From: Acerihabitans sp015654925
Lineage (GTDB): Bacteria; Pseudomonadota; Gammaproteobacteria; Enterobacterales; Enterobacteriaceae
Assembly (NCBI RefSeq): GCF_047324175.1
Contig: NZ_CP178732.1
Coordinates: 2,418,001-2,482,000, forward strand
DNA: 64,000 nucleotides
Direction of reading: 5' to 3'
Shown: positions 55,453 to 63,257 of the stretch, in pieces
Layout: the number at the start of each line of letters is the position of its first letter
Numbering within the stretch: position 1 is the first letter of the stretch
The notes under the pieces: model-generated
The model's input: the letters and a program-made list of their open reading frames with translations, nothing else
What the model was told of the DNA's origin: nothing
Database searches by the model: none
Position numbers and translations under genes: made by a program

Positions 55453-55737
55453 TTAATTTGTTGGTTGTGCCTTGGGGGCGCTATGGGGGGGAACTGTAGA
55501 TAATTGCTGATTTAAGATAGTTATCTGGCCACGATTATTTTCTGGTGTCTCAGGAACGAATGGAGCCGCCCCGGGTCGCTTTCCGTCGTGTATGAACCAA
55601 GTACGCAGAAAGCTATGATGCCCCTCTAGGCCGGTAGGAAATGCCTTTTTATAGATAACGCTAAGTGGATGGGGACGATAGATTAAGCTTTTTTTGTTTT
55701 GTTTCAGCCTGGCTGATGTGAATTCGTGTTCCTTACC
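55453..55737 (-). pseudogene. Startless frame ending in an integrase C-terminal scar (copy A)
   Basis: A 94-codon open minus-strand frame has no ATG or GTG start and so is probably a remnant. Its last 30 codons (PENNRGQITILNQQLS then about 14 more) match the end of copy B at 59980 (PENNSGQVELLNQKLS) and the usual tail of phage tyrosine recombinases. DNA similarity to copy B stops near 55550. The upstream part (for example FPTGLEGHHSFLRTWFIHDG and KRPGAAPFVPET) looks like real protein sequence but of a family I cannot name, so the frame seems to be a fusion of two remnants. It runs towards fliE, as expected for an int gene next to its attachment site. Confidence 0.6.
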
Positions 55738-55992
55738 CTATAAAACAGCTGAGGATGTCCCTGATTTTACCGCGCTACACGGCGCGGTACAGCGACTTGC
55801 GAATGTAAGAACGACAAGGGACTTAATGTTAGTGTAGCGCTGGACAGATTGACTAGAGGCAAACACCCTGGCAAAAGCCGAGGTTGTTTTTCAGCCTTTT
55901 CAGCGGTTAAACGCAAGGTGCTGGACAAAACCGATTTCGGCGTGTGAAGCTGCCAAATCAGATGCGAGTAGTTATATATCAGCGATTACGGT
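55738..55992. other. Non-coding stretch inside the island
   Basis: About 255 bp with no supported gene. A short in-frame fragment reading VLDKTDFGV on the plus strand (about 55920-55946) may be another degraded gene but cannot be assigned. Confidence 0.35.
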
Positions 55993-56268
55993 TTACTGCG
56001 TCACGCTCAATTCATAAAGAGTATTACTCAATTCATTGAATTTGCTATTTTCCTCAACAAGAGGTTTCCCATCTTTTTGCAGTACGACGTCATTTAATGT
56101 TCCCATTCCGCCAAAAAGTGAATGGATCCTATAAATCGCATCTTCCGGGTCATCATCTAGATAGATGTAAAGCCTATCTAAAGAGCTAGCTAGATTGAGA
56201 TATTTAGAATCATTTAGCATTGGTATCATTTCTTTGATGACGGTTTTTATTCGCATTATTTTTTTCAT
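55993..56268 (-). CDS. predicted immunity protein (DUF6966-like)
   Basis: The product is 91 residues from ATG 56268 (MKKIMRIKTVIKEMI), whose first bases overlap the toxin stop as ATGA, so the two are translationally coupled. The central motif LFGGMGTLNDVVLQKDGKPL followed by EENSKFNELSNTLYEL resembles DUF6966-type proteins often found beside polymorphic toxins (from memory). It is acidic in the middle (YLDDDPEDAIYR), suitable to bind a basic toxin domain. It lacks a signal peptide, so it would act in the cytoplasm, where such a toxin would kill. The immunity role is inferred from position, size and overlap. Confidence 0.7.
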   Translation of the reverse strand: MKKIMRIKTVIKEMIPMLNDSKYLNLASSLDRLYIYLDDDPEDAIYRIHSLFGGMGTLNDVVLQKDGKPLVEENSKFNELSNTLYELSVTQ

Positions 56269-58973
56269 TTTAAAGGCTCTCTTGATAAAATCTTTATGCC
56301 AGGGATGTCCCACGATGAAGGTATAACCACCTGATGGGTTCCGCCAAGATAGAAGCTTGATTGCGTACCCACTTCGCCCACGTACACTTTAGACCCCGCA
56401 GGAATTTTCACTGTAAATAAGGTATCTATTGGTGATTTTGCTCCATTGGGCCATTCTGGTAATAACGCCTTGTCAATTCGCACTTGTAACGTTCCCAAGG
56501 GTTTATCTAAGCTAAAATATTGGCCAAACTGTGCTTCTGCAGTACCTGCACGATACATTATGACATCTTCTTTAAGAAGGATTTCAGAATATTTACCGCC
56601 AGCGAAGGTTTCCCCTTGCTTAGCGAATAACGGACCTGGCTTCACAGCAGAGTATTCACCTAAAACTCTACCCGGGATAGTTAATGAGGAACCTGCAATT
56701 TGGATGTTGTGCGCAGGGCCAACCAGTGCAGCAACTTTTTGCAAACTGGCGGAGCCGAATTTAACCGCTCCAGGCACACTTATCACAGCGGTAGCCACAT
56801 CGGTTGCAAACTTGCCGGTCCCAATACCAGCGCTAAATATGCCTGCAATGGTGCCTTTATCTTTCTCAGCTTGAATAAGATTGAGTTTGGCACTCACTGC
56901 ATTATCGATTTTCTCAATTTTTTTGTCACTAATTAGAAATTGATATGCTGACACTGTTGTATCGATCGGGCGCGTAACTACACTGGCAACGCCAATACTT
57001 GTTTCAATAGCGGATATGCCGGCACCTAAAAATTGGCCTGCTTTATAAGCTGCATCTTGTGAAAAATTAATGAGTGCGCTCTCGCTTGCTGCATTATCAG
57101 GAGGAAACAAACGGCTCACCTTTTGACTTATTGAGTTGGGCTGTTTATTATTAAGGATTTTATCCTCAGTAATAAAACTATGGTTAGATCTAGCAGCTAA
57201 CGCTTCACGAGTAGCAATCTGCTTCACCTCGTCGAGTTGGATATTTCTGGCTTGAATTATTTCTTTTATAAATTTATGTTCTTGAATCGATGCATTAATT
57301 TGTCCTTTTTTATAATCTAATTCAAGATTACGTTGATTGTTCCATTCTTTTTCCAACAATTGCTTGGAGATCGTAGGCAATGCCATAGATAAAGTTCTAT
57401 TAATATTAGCATCGTAATGCGCATTTATTAATGGTGGGTGTGTATTACGCATTTTAATTCTATCATCTGCTTGTTGCAACCATGATTCTGCTTTATTTTT
57501 AAGAGAGTCGATTGAACTTATGACGGAATCATAATTATTTTCAGAAGATATAAGCAGCTCGGCATTTTTTTTTGCGTTCGCTAATGATATTTTATAAGAA
57601 TTCATTCTATCTAGTGCTTCATTTTCTCTTCTTAACTCATTTCCAGTGTGAGTTAGTTCGGATTCAGCGATTTGCTTTATTATACGTCCTTCAGTGATAT
57701 TATAATTTCTATCGGTTAATGTATGAGCTATTATGTTATATTCATTTTGCGCGATTTTTATATCATGATGTTTGTCGTTAATTTGTATTTGGCGCAGTCC
57801 ATTCCAGTGAGCTTCAAGATGTATACGTGTCGCGTGATCGAGTATAGGATTAATGTTTTTTATTTGATGATCGAAATGTGAATGGATCATGGGGAAGTGG
57901 CTATCGAGTCCGCTTATCCAATTTTGGGTCTCTCGCATCATCTCTTCTGCGCGGGATTTTAAACGTTCTGCAAGTTCGATGGTTTTATTCGCGTAATTTA
58001 ATTTGGCTTCAGAACAGCGATTTCGGTCTTCTTTGCTCTTGTTAGCATTATTATATTTAGCTATTGTTTGATTATGCTCATTTTTTATGCAAGCAATTTC
58101 ATCCTTCATTTCTTGCATAAAGTTATCTATTTTTTGCCGCCGATCCTGACTTATCCCTGCTCGCAGTTGTCTGTCTTGAGCGTGATGATGCTGGGTTTCC
58201 TGTTGATGTTTTTGCTCCAATGCCAATGATGTAGCGCGCTGTCGAGCTTCTTCCGCCTGGCGATGTTGCTCCGCAACCAGCCTGTTGTGCTCTTCGTTGC
58301 GCCTGGCTATTTCTTCTTGCAGACGACATTGTTCTGCCATGAGATTGTTCTGCGCTTCAGCTATTTTGGCCATTTCCTGCTGGAGCTGCCGTTCATATTC
58401 TTGCTTTTGTTGTTCTGCTAAATTATTTGCTCTCTCCCAAGCTTTTGCTGCACCTGTCTGAGCTGCCGCAATGCGCATGGATGCCATGGTTTTTGCCATT
58501 TGGCCTTTGAAATTTGCCTGTGTGTTTTGTATGCTTCTTGCTATTGCCGCATCTGAATGTTGTCGTTGTTTGGTGAATGAAAGTTGTAATTTATTCTGGA
58601 GGTCTAGCTGTAGGTTTCTATTTCTCTCACTTTCAACTTTCATATGATTCAGGGTAAATTGCTGGCCTTCTATCAACCTCCTTACCTGCTGTTGCTGTGC
58701 ATCCAGCCTGGCCGATTCGGCAGCAGTAGCTTTTAAGCTTGCAAATTGGGCCTCGGTAATCATTCTTTGCGTATGTGCAGCTTGTTCTTGAGCACCTGTA
58801 TGAATAGGTACTACATTATCTGGATATAAGGTATTGGTTTGAGCACTATCGGTAGGGTTGTTATAAACACCACATAATATACTACTAAATCCTTTAGACT
58901 TATCAAAAGGTATATTTATGCAATCTTCTGTTGTTGCAGGGGGATTGGCATAAACAGTTAGAGTTTCGTCCAT
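56265..58973 (-). CDS. colicin-like polymorphic toxin with TonB-box-like N-terminus
   Basis: The product is 902 residues. Residues 3-9 (ETLTVYA) resemble the TonB box of TonB-dependent colicins and receptors (D/E-T-x-x-V-x-A). Residues about 65-340 are Gln/Glu/Ala-rich coiled coil (for example EQQKQEYERQLQQEMAKIAE). Two related segments of about 100 residues follow (341-440 and 495-592), then a Gly/Ala hydrophobic region (640-740). The last 100 residues have YRAGTAEAQFGQYFSLDKP, LGTLQVRID, IPAGSKVYVGEV and GGTHQVVIP, resembling ADP-ribosyltransferase or NADase (ART/TNT-like) toxin tips; this is tentative. No signal peptide is seen, as in colicins. AGGA lies 6 bases before the ATG. No LexA box was found upstream. 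Composition is much more AT-rich than the flagellar genes. Confidence 0.72.
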   Translation of the reverse strand: MDETLTVYANPPATTEDCINIPFDKSKGFSSILCGVYNNPTDSAQTNTLYPDNVVPIHTGAQEQAAHTQRMITEAQFASLKATAAESARLDAQQQQVRRLIEGQQFTLNHMKVESERNRNLQLDLQNKLQLSFTKQRQHSDAAIARSIQNTQANFKGQMAKTMASMRIAAAQTGAAKAWERANNLAEQQKQEYERQLQQEMAKIAEAQNNLMAEQCRLQEEIARRNEEHNRLVAEQHRQAEEARQRATSLALEQKHQQETQHHHAQDRQLRAGISQDRRQKIDNFMQEMKDEIACIKNEHNQTIAKYNNANKSKEDRNRCSEAKLNYANKTIELAERLKSRAEEMMRETQNWISGLDSHFPMIHSHFDHQIKNINPILDHATRIHLEAHWNGLRQIQINDKHHDIKIAQNEYNIIAHTLTDRNYNITEGRIIKQIAESELTHTGNELRRENEALDRMNSYKISLANAKKNAELLISSENNYDSVISSIDSLKNKAESWLQQADDRIKMRNTHPPLINAHYDANINRTLSMALPTISKQLLEKEWNNQRNLELDYKKGQINASIQEHKFIKEIIQARNIQLDEVKQIATREALAARSNHSFITEDKILNNKQPNSISQKVSRLFPPDNAASESALINFSQDAAYKAGQFLGAGISAIETSIGVASVVTRPIDTTVSAYQFLISDKKIEKIDNAVSAKLNLIQAEKDKGTIAGIFSAGIGTGKFATDVATAVISVPGAVKFGSASLQKVAALVGPAHNIQIAGSSLTIPGRVLGEYSAVKPGPLFAKQGETFAGGKYSEILLKEDVIMYRAGTAEAQFGQYFSLDKPLGTLQVRIDKALLPEWPNGAKSPIDTLFTVKIPAGSKVYVGEVGTQSSFYLGGTHQVVIPSSWDIPGIKILSREPLK
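57198..57953 (-). repeat. Internal ~100-residue duplication in the toxin
   Basis: Residues 341-440 and 495-592 share the layout: AE then W or RI, SHF/THPPLI/H, HFD or HYD, I, then EAHWNGLRQ or EKEWNNQRN, and a long helix ending QIA then ESEL or REAL. Identity is moderate, so the duplication is old. It may form the receptor-binding or periplasm-crossing part; that is inference. Confidence 0.6.
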
Positions 58974-59211
58974 GATATTTCCTGGTTTAATCTGTTAATT
59001 ATTGATTTAAAATATTAATGACATTTCATGGTGTTGAAATGCGTCATGCAAACGAGATAAATTAACCACAGAAAAGATCACGGAATGTTAAATGAAATTG
59101 AGATAATAAAATAAGCAATTGGCAATATGATGTGATTAGCTGACTAATAATATAATGTGTGGCGGTATTGGGCGGCGGCTGTAATTAATGAGGCATGACT
59201 AGTTCATGTTT
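58974..59211. other. AT-rich toxin promoter region
   Basis: The stretch contains no gene. It must hold the toxin promoter on the minus strand; TATATTAT near 59147-59154 on the minus strand is a possible -10. No CTG-N10-CAG LexA site is seen. Confidence 0.35.
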
Positions 59212-59678
59212 TTAATGGGTTGGCGACGGTACCGGGTTATCGACGCGCTTGATAATCGACTCGTTGTTGTTGTGACTATTTCCCACAGCTTTGCCCACAG
59301 GATGAAATGCAAAATCATCCGCCGGTATGGCGCCGTCATGCGCCAGCTCTTCGACGCGTTTCTCGCGTTGTCTCGGGCGATAGCCATTCAAGGGACGCTT
59401 CTCGCGTCATAACTAATGGCCGGTGGCCGCCGTCTCGACGCGTGCATTAATCAGGGGAGGGAGACCAGCTTCTTTGGTCCAGGCGGGCTGGTATCCCCAC
59501 ATAACCGGATCGATTGCAATTTATCATCGCGCGGGTTCAGCAACAGAACGCGAATGCCGAGGGCCACGTTGTGCTGGCCGAGAGGTTCGCCATCCAGGGC
59601 ACCCACAAACTCGACGTCAGGCTTAAGGGATTCGAGGAATTTCTCTCTGGTATCGCTCGGGGAAAATCGGCCGCACAT
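59212..59678 (-). pseudogene. yedK-like SRAP pseudogene (abasic-site protein, HMCES family)
   Basis: The minus-strand frame starts MCGRFSPSDTREKFLESL, with the catalytic Cys2 of SRAP proteins, and continues through DGEPLGQHNVALG and VLLLNPRDDKLQ. After a frameshift the next frame reads IDPVMWGYQPAWTKEAGLPP then LINARVETAATGH and a stop. A third part reads MTREASLEWLSPETTR and AIPADDFAFHPVGKAVGN, the normal C-terminus. The central roughly 70-90 residues are missing. SRAP proteins cross-link to abasic sites in single-stranded DNA. The gene is dead through frameshift, stop and deletion, but both ends are readable. Such genes are common phage cargo. Confidence 0.85.
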
Positions 59679-59821
59679 GATGGCAGTCTTTGTGGAAGGT
59701 GATCACTGAAGTATAGATGGCGGTTCAATCACTGCGGTCTGCTGTGATGAACAATATGCGTCAGGGGAGTTTGATGATACACCGGTGATGTAAGCGTCTG
59801 GGGGCATGTAGGGGGCAAAAA

Positions 59822-59875
59822 ATTACCGCAACTATTCGTAACGATGCGAGCGCATAGGACGGACATTGCGGTAAT
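59822..59875. repeat. 10-bp perfect inverted repeat near copy 2
   Basis: ATTACCGCAA (59822-59831) and TTGCGGTAAT (59866-59875) are exact inverses 34 bp apart, 55 bp before the second fliE-end repeat. It could be a recombinase or regulator site. Confidence 0.6.
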
Positions 59876-59930
59876 GCTCTGCTACAACGTACTTATGCGC
59901 CGAGATTCTAAGTTGTTAATTTATCAAATC

Positions 59931-59955
59931 ATATTATGAATATGTCGGTGTAGTG
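59931..59955 (+). repeat. Direct repeat copy 2 (putative attachment core)
   Basis: An exact 25-bp copy of the fliE 3' end lies here, far from any flagellar gene. An integrase C-terminal scar on the minus strand ends 24 bp further on, mirroring copy 1. Confidence 0.85.
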
Positions 59956-59979
59956 GTGTTAAGTTATTAATTTATAATA

Positions 59980-60169
59980 TTAATCTTGCGCGCTTTCTCT
60001 TCGAGGCATGGGTGGGGTAAAAGCTGATAATTTCTGATTTAACAGCTCTACCTGCCCACTGTTGTTTTCAGGCATCGCCATATATGGTGAAAATCAATTG
60101 AGCCGATGCATGGCCCATTTGCGCTGCGATAAACGTGGGATTGGCGCCAGCGGCTACGGAAGAGCAGCA
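59980..60169 (-). pseudogene. Tyrosine-recombinase (phage integrase) C-terminal remnant (copy B)
   Basis: On the minus strand one frame reads SSVAAGANPTFIAAQMGHAS then AQLIFTIYGDA and stops; after a frameshift the next frame reads AMPENNSGQVELLNQKLSAF and TPPMPRRESAQD then a stop. These are the box II region of phage integrases: AGANPxFIAxQMGH, the catalytic Tyr in TIYG, and the usual NQVELLNQKLSxFxPPMP tail. Only about 60 residues remain; upstream it is joined to a higA fragment. The stop faces the att-like repeat, as in an intact int gene at its attachment site. Confidence 0.85.
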
Positions 60170-60197
60170 TGATAGAGGGAGTATCCAAAGAGAAAAC

Positions 60198-60242
60198 GCG
60201 TAAGACGATCCCCGGATGCGCTGGGTTATGCACTCTGGCCAT
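60198..60242 (-). pseudogene. higA antitoxin N-terminal fragment
   Basis: MARVHNPAHPGIVLR matches the start of HigA antitoxins (MxxxHNPxHPGEVLRE). The match ends after 15 residues, where the integrase remnant begins, so a deletion joined the two. It starts 12 bp after the higB remnant, the normal higBA order. Confidence 0.7.
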
Positions 60243-60253
60243 GATTGTCCCCA

Positions 60254-60391
60254 TCAATGGTAGTCCTGATAGTCAACGAGGATAGCGTCCTCACCGTCAA
60301 ATCTAAACGTCAGCCGCCAGTTGCCGTTAACGGATATGGCCCAATGCCCGGCAAGGTCGGCGCCTTTTAATGGGGGCAGTTTCCATCCCGG
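60254..60391 (-). pseudogene. higB toxin C-terminal fragment
   Basis: The 45-residue end PGWKLPPLKGADLAGHWAIS then VNGNWRLTFRFDGEDAILVD and YQDYH is the C-terminus of HigB mRNA interferases (PLKGxxxGxWxIxVNGNWRL). The N-terminal half is missing or scrambled upstream, so no active toxin is expected. Confidence 0.82.
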
Positions 60392-60569
60392 CGCGCTCGT
60401 CCGGACACGCGCGCCCAGCAACCCCGATAAGCAAAGCACCTAGCTCCGCGATGCCGGCCAGGACGGGATCGTTCAGTCGAAATGGCCCACCTGTTCGACC
60501 AACGCGTATCCGGTCGCGATGTTAAATGCGCCCCACAGGACGTTGAACTGGGTAGTCCCTCACCGGGAG

Positions 60570-61817
60570 TTAGTCGCGCCACACAGGATAGGAATTTACA
60601 TCAATCATCCAGTGAGGTCGGCCAGGTTGTATACATACTCCGCCTACCCATCGCTCTTGGGGCGCAAGGTCAGGCCAATAAACCTTTCCGCTCAGGACAT
60701 TATGGCCTAACGGGGTCAGCTTCAACGTGCGTTTAGGCCAATCCGGATGAGCGTCTGACTCGATCAGTAATGGTGTCGGGGAGTCGATAAAAGGCCGCAT
60801 GACCGCGTAAAACATCAAATCGCCCAGGAAAGGTAACGGTTCTCGCTTATCCATAAGCTCGGCGAATACTGTGCCGAACGTCGCCGGCCCTGCCTCATCT
60901 ACAAGTTGCAAGGACAGGCGTTCCGTCAATGATAATCCGTCGCGGATGCCCGGCAGTTCTTGTAATTGCCGCAGCAGCGCCGGAGCGAGGAAGGGCAGGC
61001 ATTTTTGCGGGCTGTGGGCCAGGTTCGCCAGTTTGATGGGGGAAGCGGCGCAATACGCCGACCAGGCCTGCCGAGCCAATTGAACAGTTTCTTCATCAAT
61101 GAGCCTGCGCTGTGGCCACAACCACGCCAGTACGTCAGGCGCCAACTGGCCAATGCCCTTGAAGCGACGTACGCCGGGTATGCGATCAACTTCTATAAGT
61201 TCGAGCTTGGCCGGCAAGCTCTCAAGACCTGCCAGCGCGCGAATCAAGAACAGCTGGTCATAAGCATCCGCCTCGCACCAGAGGACATGGCGATCGCCAC
61301 TGCCCAAGAGCTTGAGGCTGGTGTACTCGTCGTCTAGCCGATGTATCACATCGGCGCTATTTATCCCAAACGCTTGGCTTATATATTGGCTCCGGGTAGC
61401 CTTGTATTTCTCTATAGGTAAGTCCTGGACCGGCCCCATGCATAACGGGTCGGTCAGCATTTGAAAGGCGCCCTTGAAACCGGCCAAACGCAGACTGTGC
61501 GCAATATCGTTTCCGCATCGCCAGTGGGTGGTTCGAGCTTCATCGCTGGCATCAAAGTCCGGATGGCGAGCAGCGAAATCAATAGCATCGACATGCGCCT
61601 TGAGCTTAGGCCAGCTACTGAAACCTAATTGTCGGGCGATCAGCCATTGGGCGTCAGATAGGGTCGGAGGAGAGAGCGCATTTCTGCCGGCGAGCTGGGA
61701 AAGTTGCTCGGGATCAGCACCTTTTTTCATCCGTTGGAGAAGCTCCTTGGCGCGTTTGCGTTGCTGCTCAAGGTTGATTCTGCCGTCATTGGACAGCGGC
61801 ATAGCAGGTCGGGACAT
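60570..61817 (-). CDS. DUF1835 domain-containing protein
   Basis: The product is 415 residues. Residues about 15-80 form an N-terminal helical module (NLEQQRKRAKELLQRMKKGA and LSDAQWLIARQLGFSSWPKL) seen in front of several unrelated domains. Residues about 95-260 resemble DUF1835 (HWRCGNDIAHSLRLAGFKGA then DPLCMGPVQDLP, and the later HVLWCEADAYDQLFLIRAL). The C-terminal third is a mixed region with VGGVCIQPGRPHWMID. A good AAGGAG lies 8 bases before the ATG. The frame is intact. No function is known; the neighbours are remnants of mobile DNA, so it may be cargo. Confidence 0.75.
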   Translation of the reverse strand: MSRPAMPLSNDGRINLEQQRKRAKELLQRMKKGADPEQLSQLAGRNALSPPTLSDAQWLIARQLGFSSWPKLKAHVDAIDFAARHPDFDASDEARTTHWRCGNDIAHSLRLAGFKGAFQMLTDPLCMGPVQDLPIEKYKATRSQYISQAFGINSADVIHRLDDEYTSLKLLGSGDRHVLWCEADAYDQLFLIRALAGLESLPAKLELIEVDRIPGVRRFKGIGQLAPDVLAWLWPQRRLIDEETVQLARQAWSAYCAASPIKLANLAHSPQKCLPFLAPALLRQLQELPGIRDGLSLTERLSLQLVDEAGPATFGTVFAELMDKREPLPFLGDLMFYAVMRPFIDSPTPLLIESDAHPDWPKRTLKLTPLGHNVLSGKVYWPDLAPQERWVGGVCIQPGRPHWMIDVNSYPVWRD

Positions 61818-62151
61818 ACGATCTCCTTGTACAAACCTTGTCCGCTTTAAGGTTGGGAGTCGTAATGATGTGATGTTGAATCAAAGTCTTGGGCGCAGCC
61901 CTTTCCGCGGATGGTGGCGTAGATAGCGCCTTGCGGGAGTATAGGTAATTGGACGTTTGATTGCAACGGAGGAACTGGTCCAAATTCATCGAACCAAGGC
62001 GTAGCCCCGGGGCCGGCGTAGCCCATCGGTGATGCGACTAATGATGGGCTGTCAGCGGCGGGCAGGCGTGGGATGGCGCGACGGGGACGTTTTTACGTAT
62101 CTTGGCTAATGACGCGGATAAGTTCCGCAGCCGTGAGGCGGTGTTTAAAGG
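61818..62151. other. Intergenic stretch without recognised features
   Basis: About 330 bp upstream of the DUF1835 gene. Only short frames without ribosome-binding sites are present; no repeat or RNA was recognised. Confidence 0.4.
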
Positions 62152-62463
62152 TTAATTCATTAAACATAAATATCCCGGTCCGGTAAAATAGGTGTCATCG
62201 TACTTTTTAGGATGCGGATGATAACCGATGGCTTTGCCATTGCCATCGCGGGAACAGCTTTGATCTCCTTCAGCCTGCATGTTTTTTGGTATGGAACCAA
62301 ATAAACTCGAATCATTCCAAAACTGATGCTTTTGAGCGGAAGACGTGACAATTTTCGGCGACGTGCTCGAAGGTTTATCCCCTGGGGTTCCGCTTAAAAA
62401 AGCGCAGCCCGAAGTCAAAATAATACATAAAGCCAGTGGTGCTATAAAAAAAGATCGATTCAT
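62152..62463 (-). CDS. small predicted lipoprotein (possibly YbfN-like)
   Basis: The product is 103 residues. It begins with a lipoprotein signal (MNRSFFIAPLALCIILTSGC), with Cys20 as the likely lipidated residue. The mature part has a Ser/Thr/Pro-rich start, then WNDSSLFGSIPKNMQAEGDQ, a Cys-containing centre (SCSRDGNGKAIGYHP) and GPGYLCLMN at the end. The SLFGSIP, GYHP and GGYLC-like pattern recalls the enterobacterial lipoprotein YbfN, but this is from memory and uncertain. It is probably an outer-membrane lipoprotein of unknown role. AGGAATAATA lies ahead of the ATG. Confidence 0.7.
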   Translation of the reverse strand: MNRSFFIAPLALCIILTSGCAFLSGTPGDKPSSTSPKIVTSSAQKHQFWNDSSLFGSIPKNMQAEGDQSCSRDGNGKAIGYHPHPKKYDDTYFTGPGYLCLMN

Positions 62464-63257
62464 TTTTATTATTCCTGAGAATGAATGTGTTGATTGAAAT
62501 TTAAATACGGGTTTTTGCCGTAAAAAAGTTTTTATCTGTTAGCCGTGGCATTTTTGTCAAGCATTATAGCGGCGTAAGTTTGCCCGTTAGTTTTTAAATA
62601 TTCAATCCTGGTCATATAAAAGATGCGTGAAATTTAAATTTTAATAATAGATTTATATATAAAATGAGGATGTGAAATTTATTAGTAGGTGATTGTGATA
62701 AGTGAAATTATTCATTAAATAAAATAGTTCGATAATTATCTATTGCGATAAATTTTTTGTAATCATCTGAATTTAATGATTTTTTATAATGAAATTTACG
62801 GATTTGAGATGATTTTAGTCAAGATATAACTGCGGATATCCGGCGTCCCATGTCTTGGCGTCTGTGATGGTTCTCCTCCTTACTCCCTCTGTTTTCTTGC
62901 CGGCTAGGTACACGGAGGGTGCAACTGAAGGCGCTTTTATATTAATTTCCATCCGGTTTCATCATCTAACACTGCCTGTTTCATTGGCGCGCGGGTCCTG
63001 GTTTACAATATATATTTCCCACTGAGCGCCATGGCCTGATGACGATGGTTTGCGGAGGTTTTCTGCTGAAAATCGGTTAAATCGGCCAGATAGGGTCGAG
63101 TAATGCCGGTCGCATTCTCTATTCCTTGATTATGGGCAAATGGTGCTACTTGAAAATTTCTCGGGTCATATCATGCCCCTATGGTATAAGGCCTCACAAA
63201 CGGCAGAGGCGGGTTTGTGGTACAATGCCTCCTCCTTTTCGAGTGGGAAAAGATAGC
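62464..63257. other. Long AT-rich intergenic region
   Basis: Nearly 800 bp without a supported gene; the 62600-62830 part is very AT-rich. The frame preceding the IraP-like gene is open from 63126, but the conserved part starts at 63258. No terminator or known RNA was recognised. Confidence 0.4.

Noticed and set aside
58974..59211. LexA (SOS) operator before the colicin-like gene
   Set aside because: No CTG-N10-CAG palindrome is present in the upstream region on either strand.
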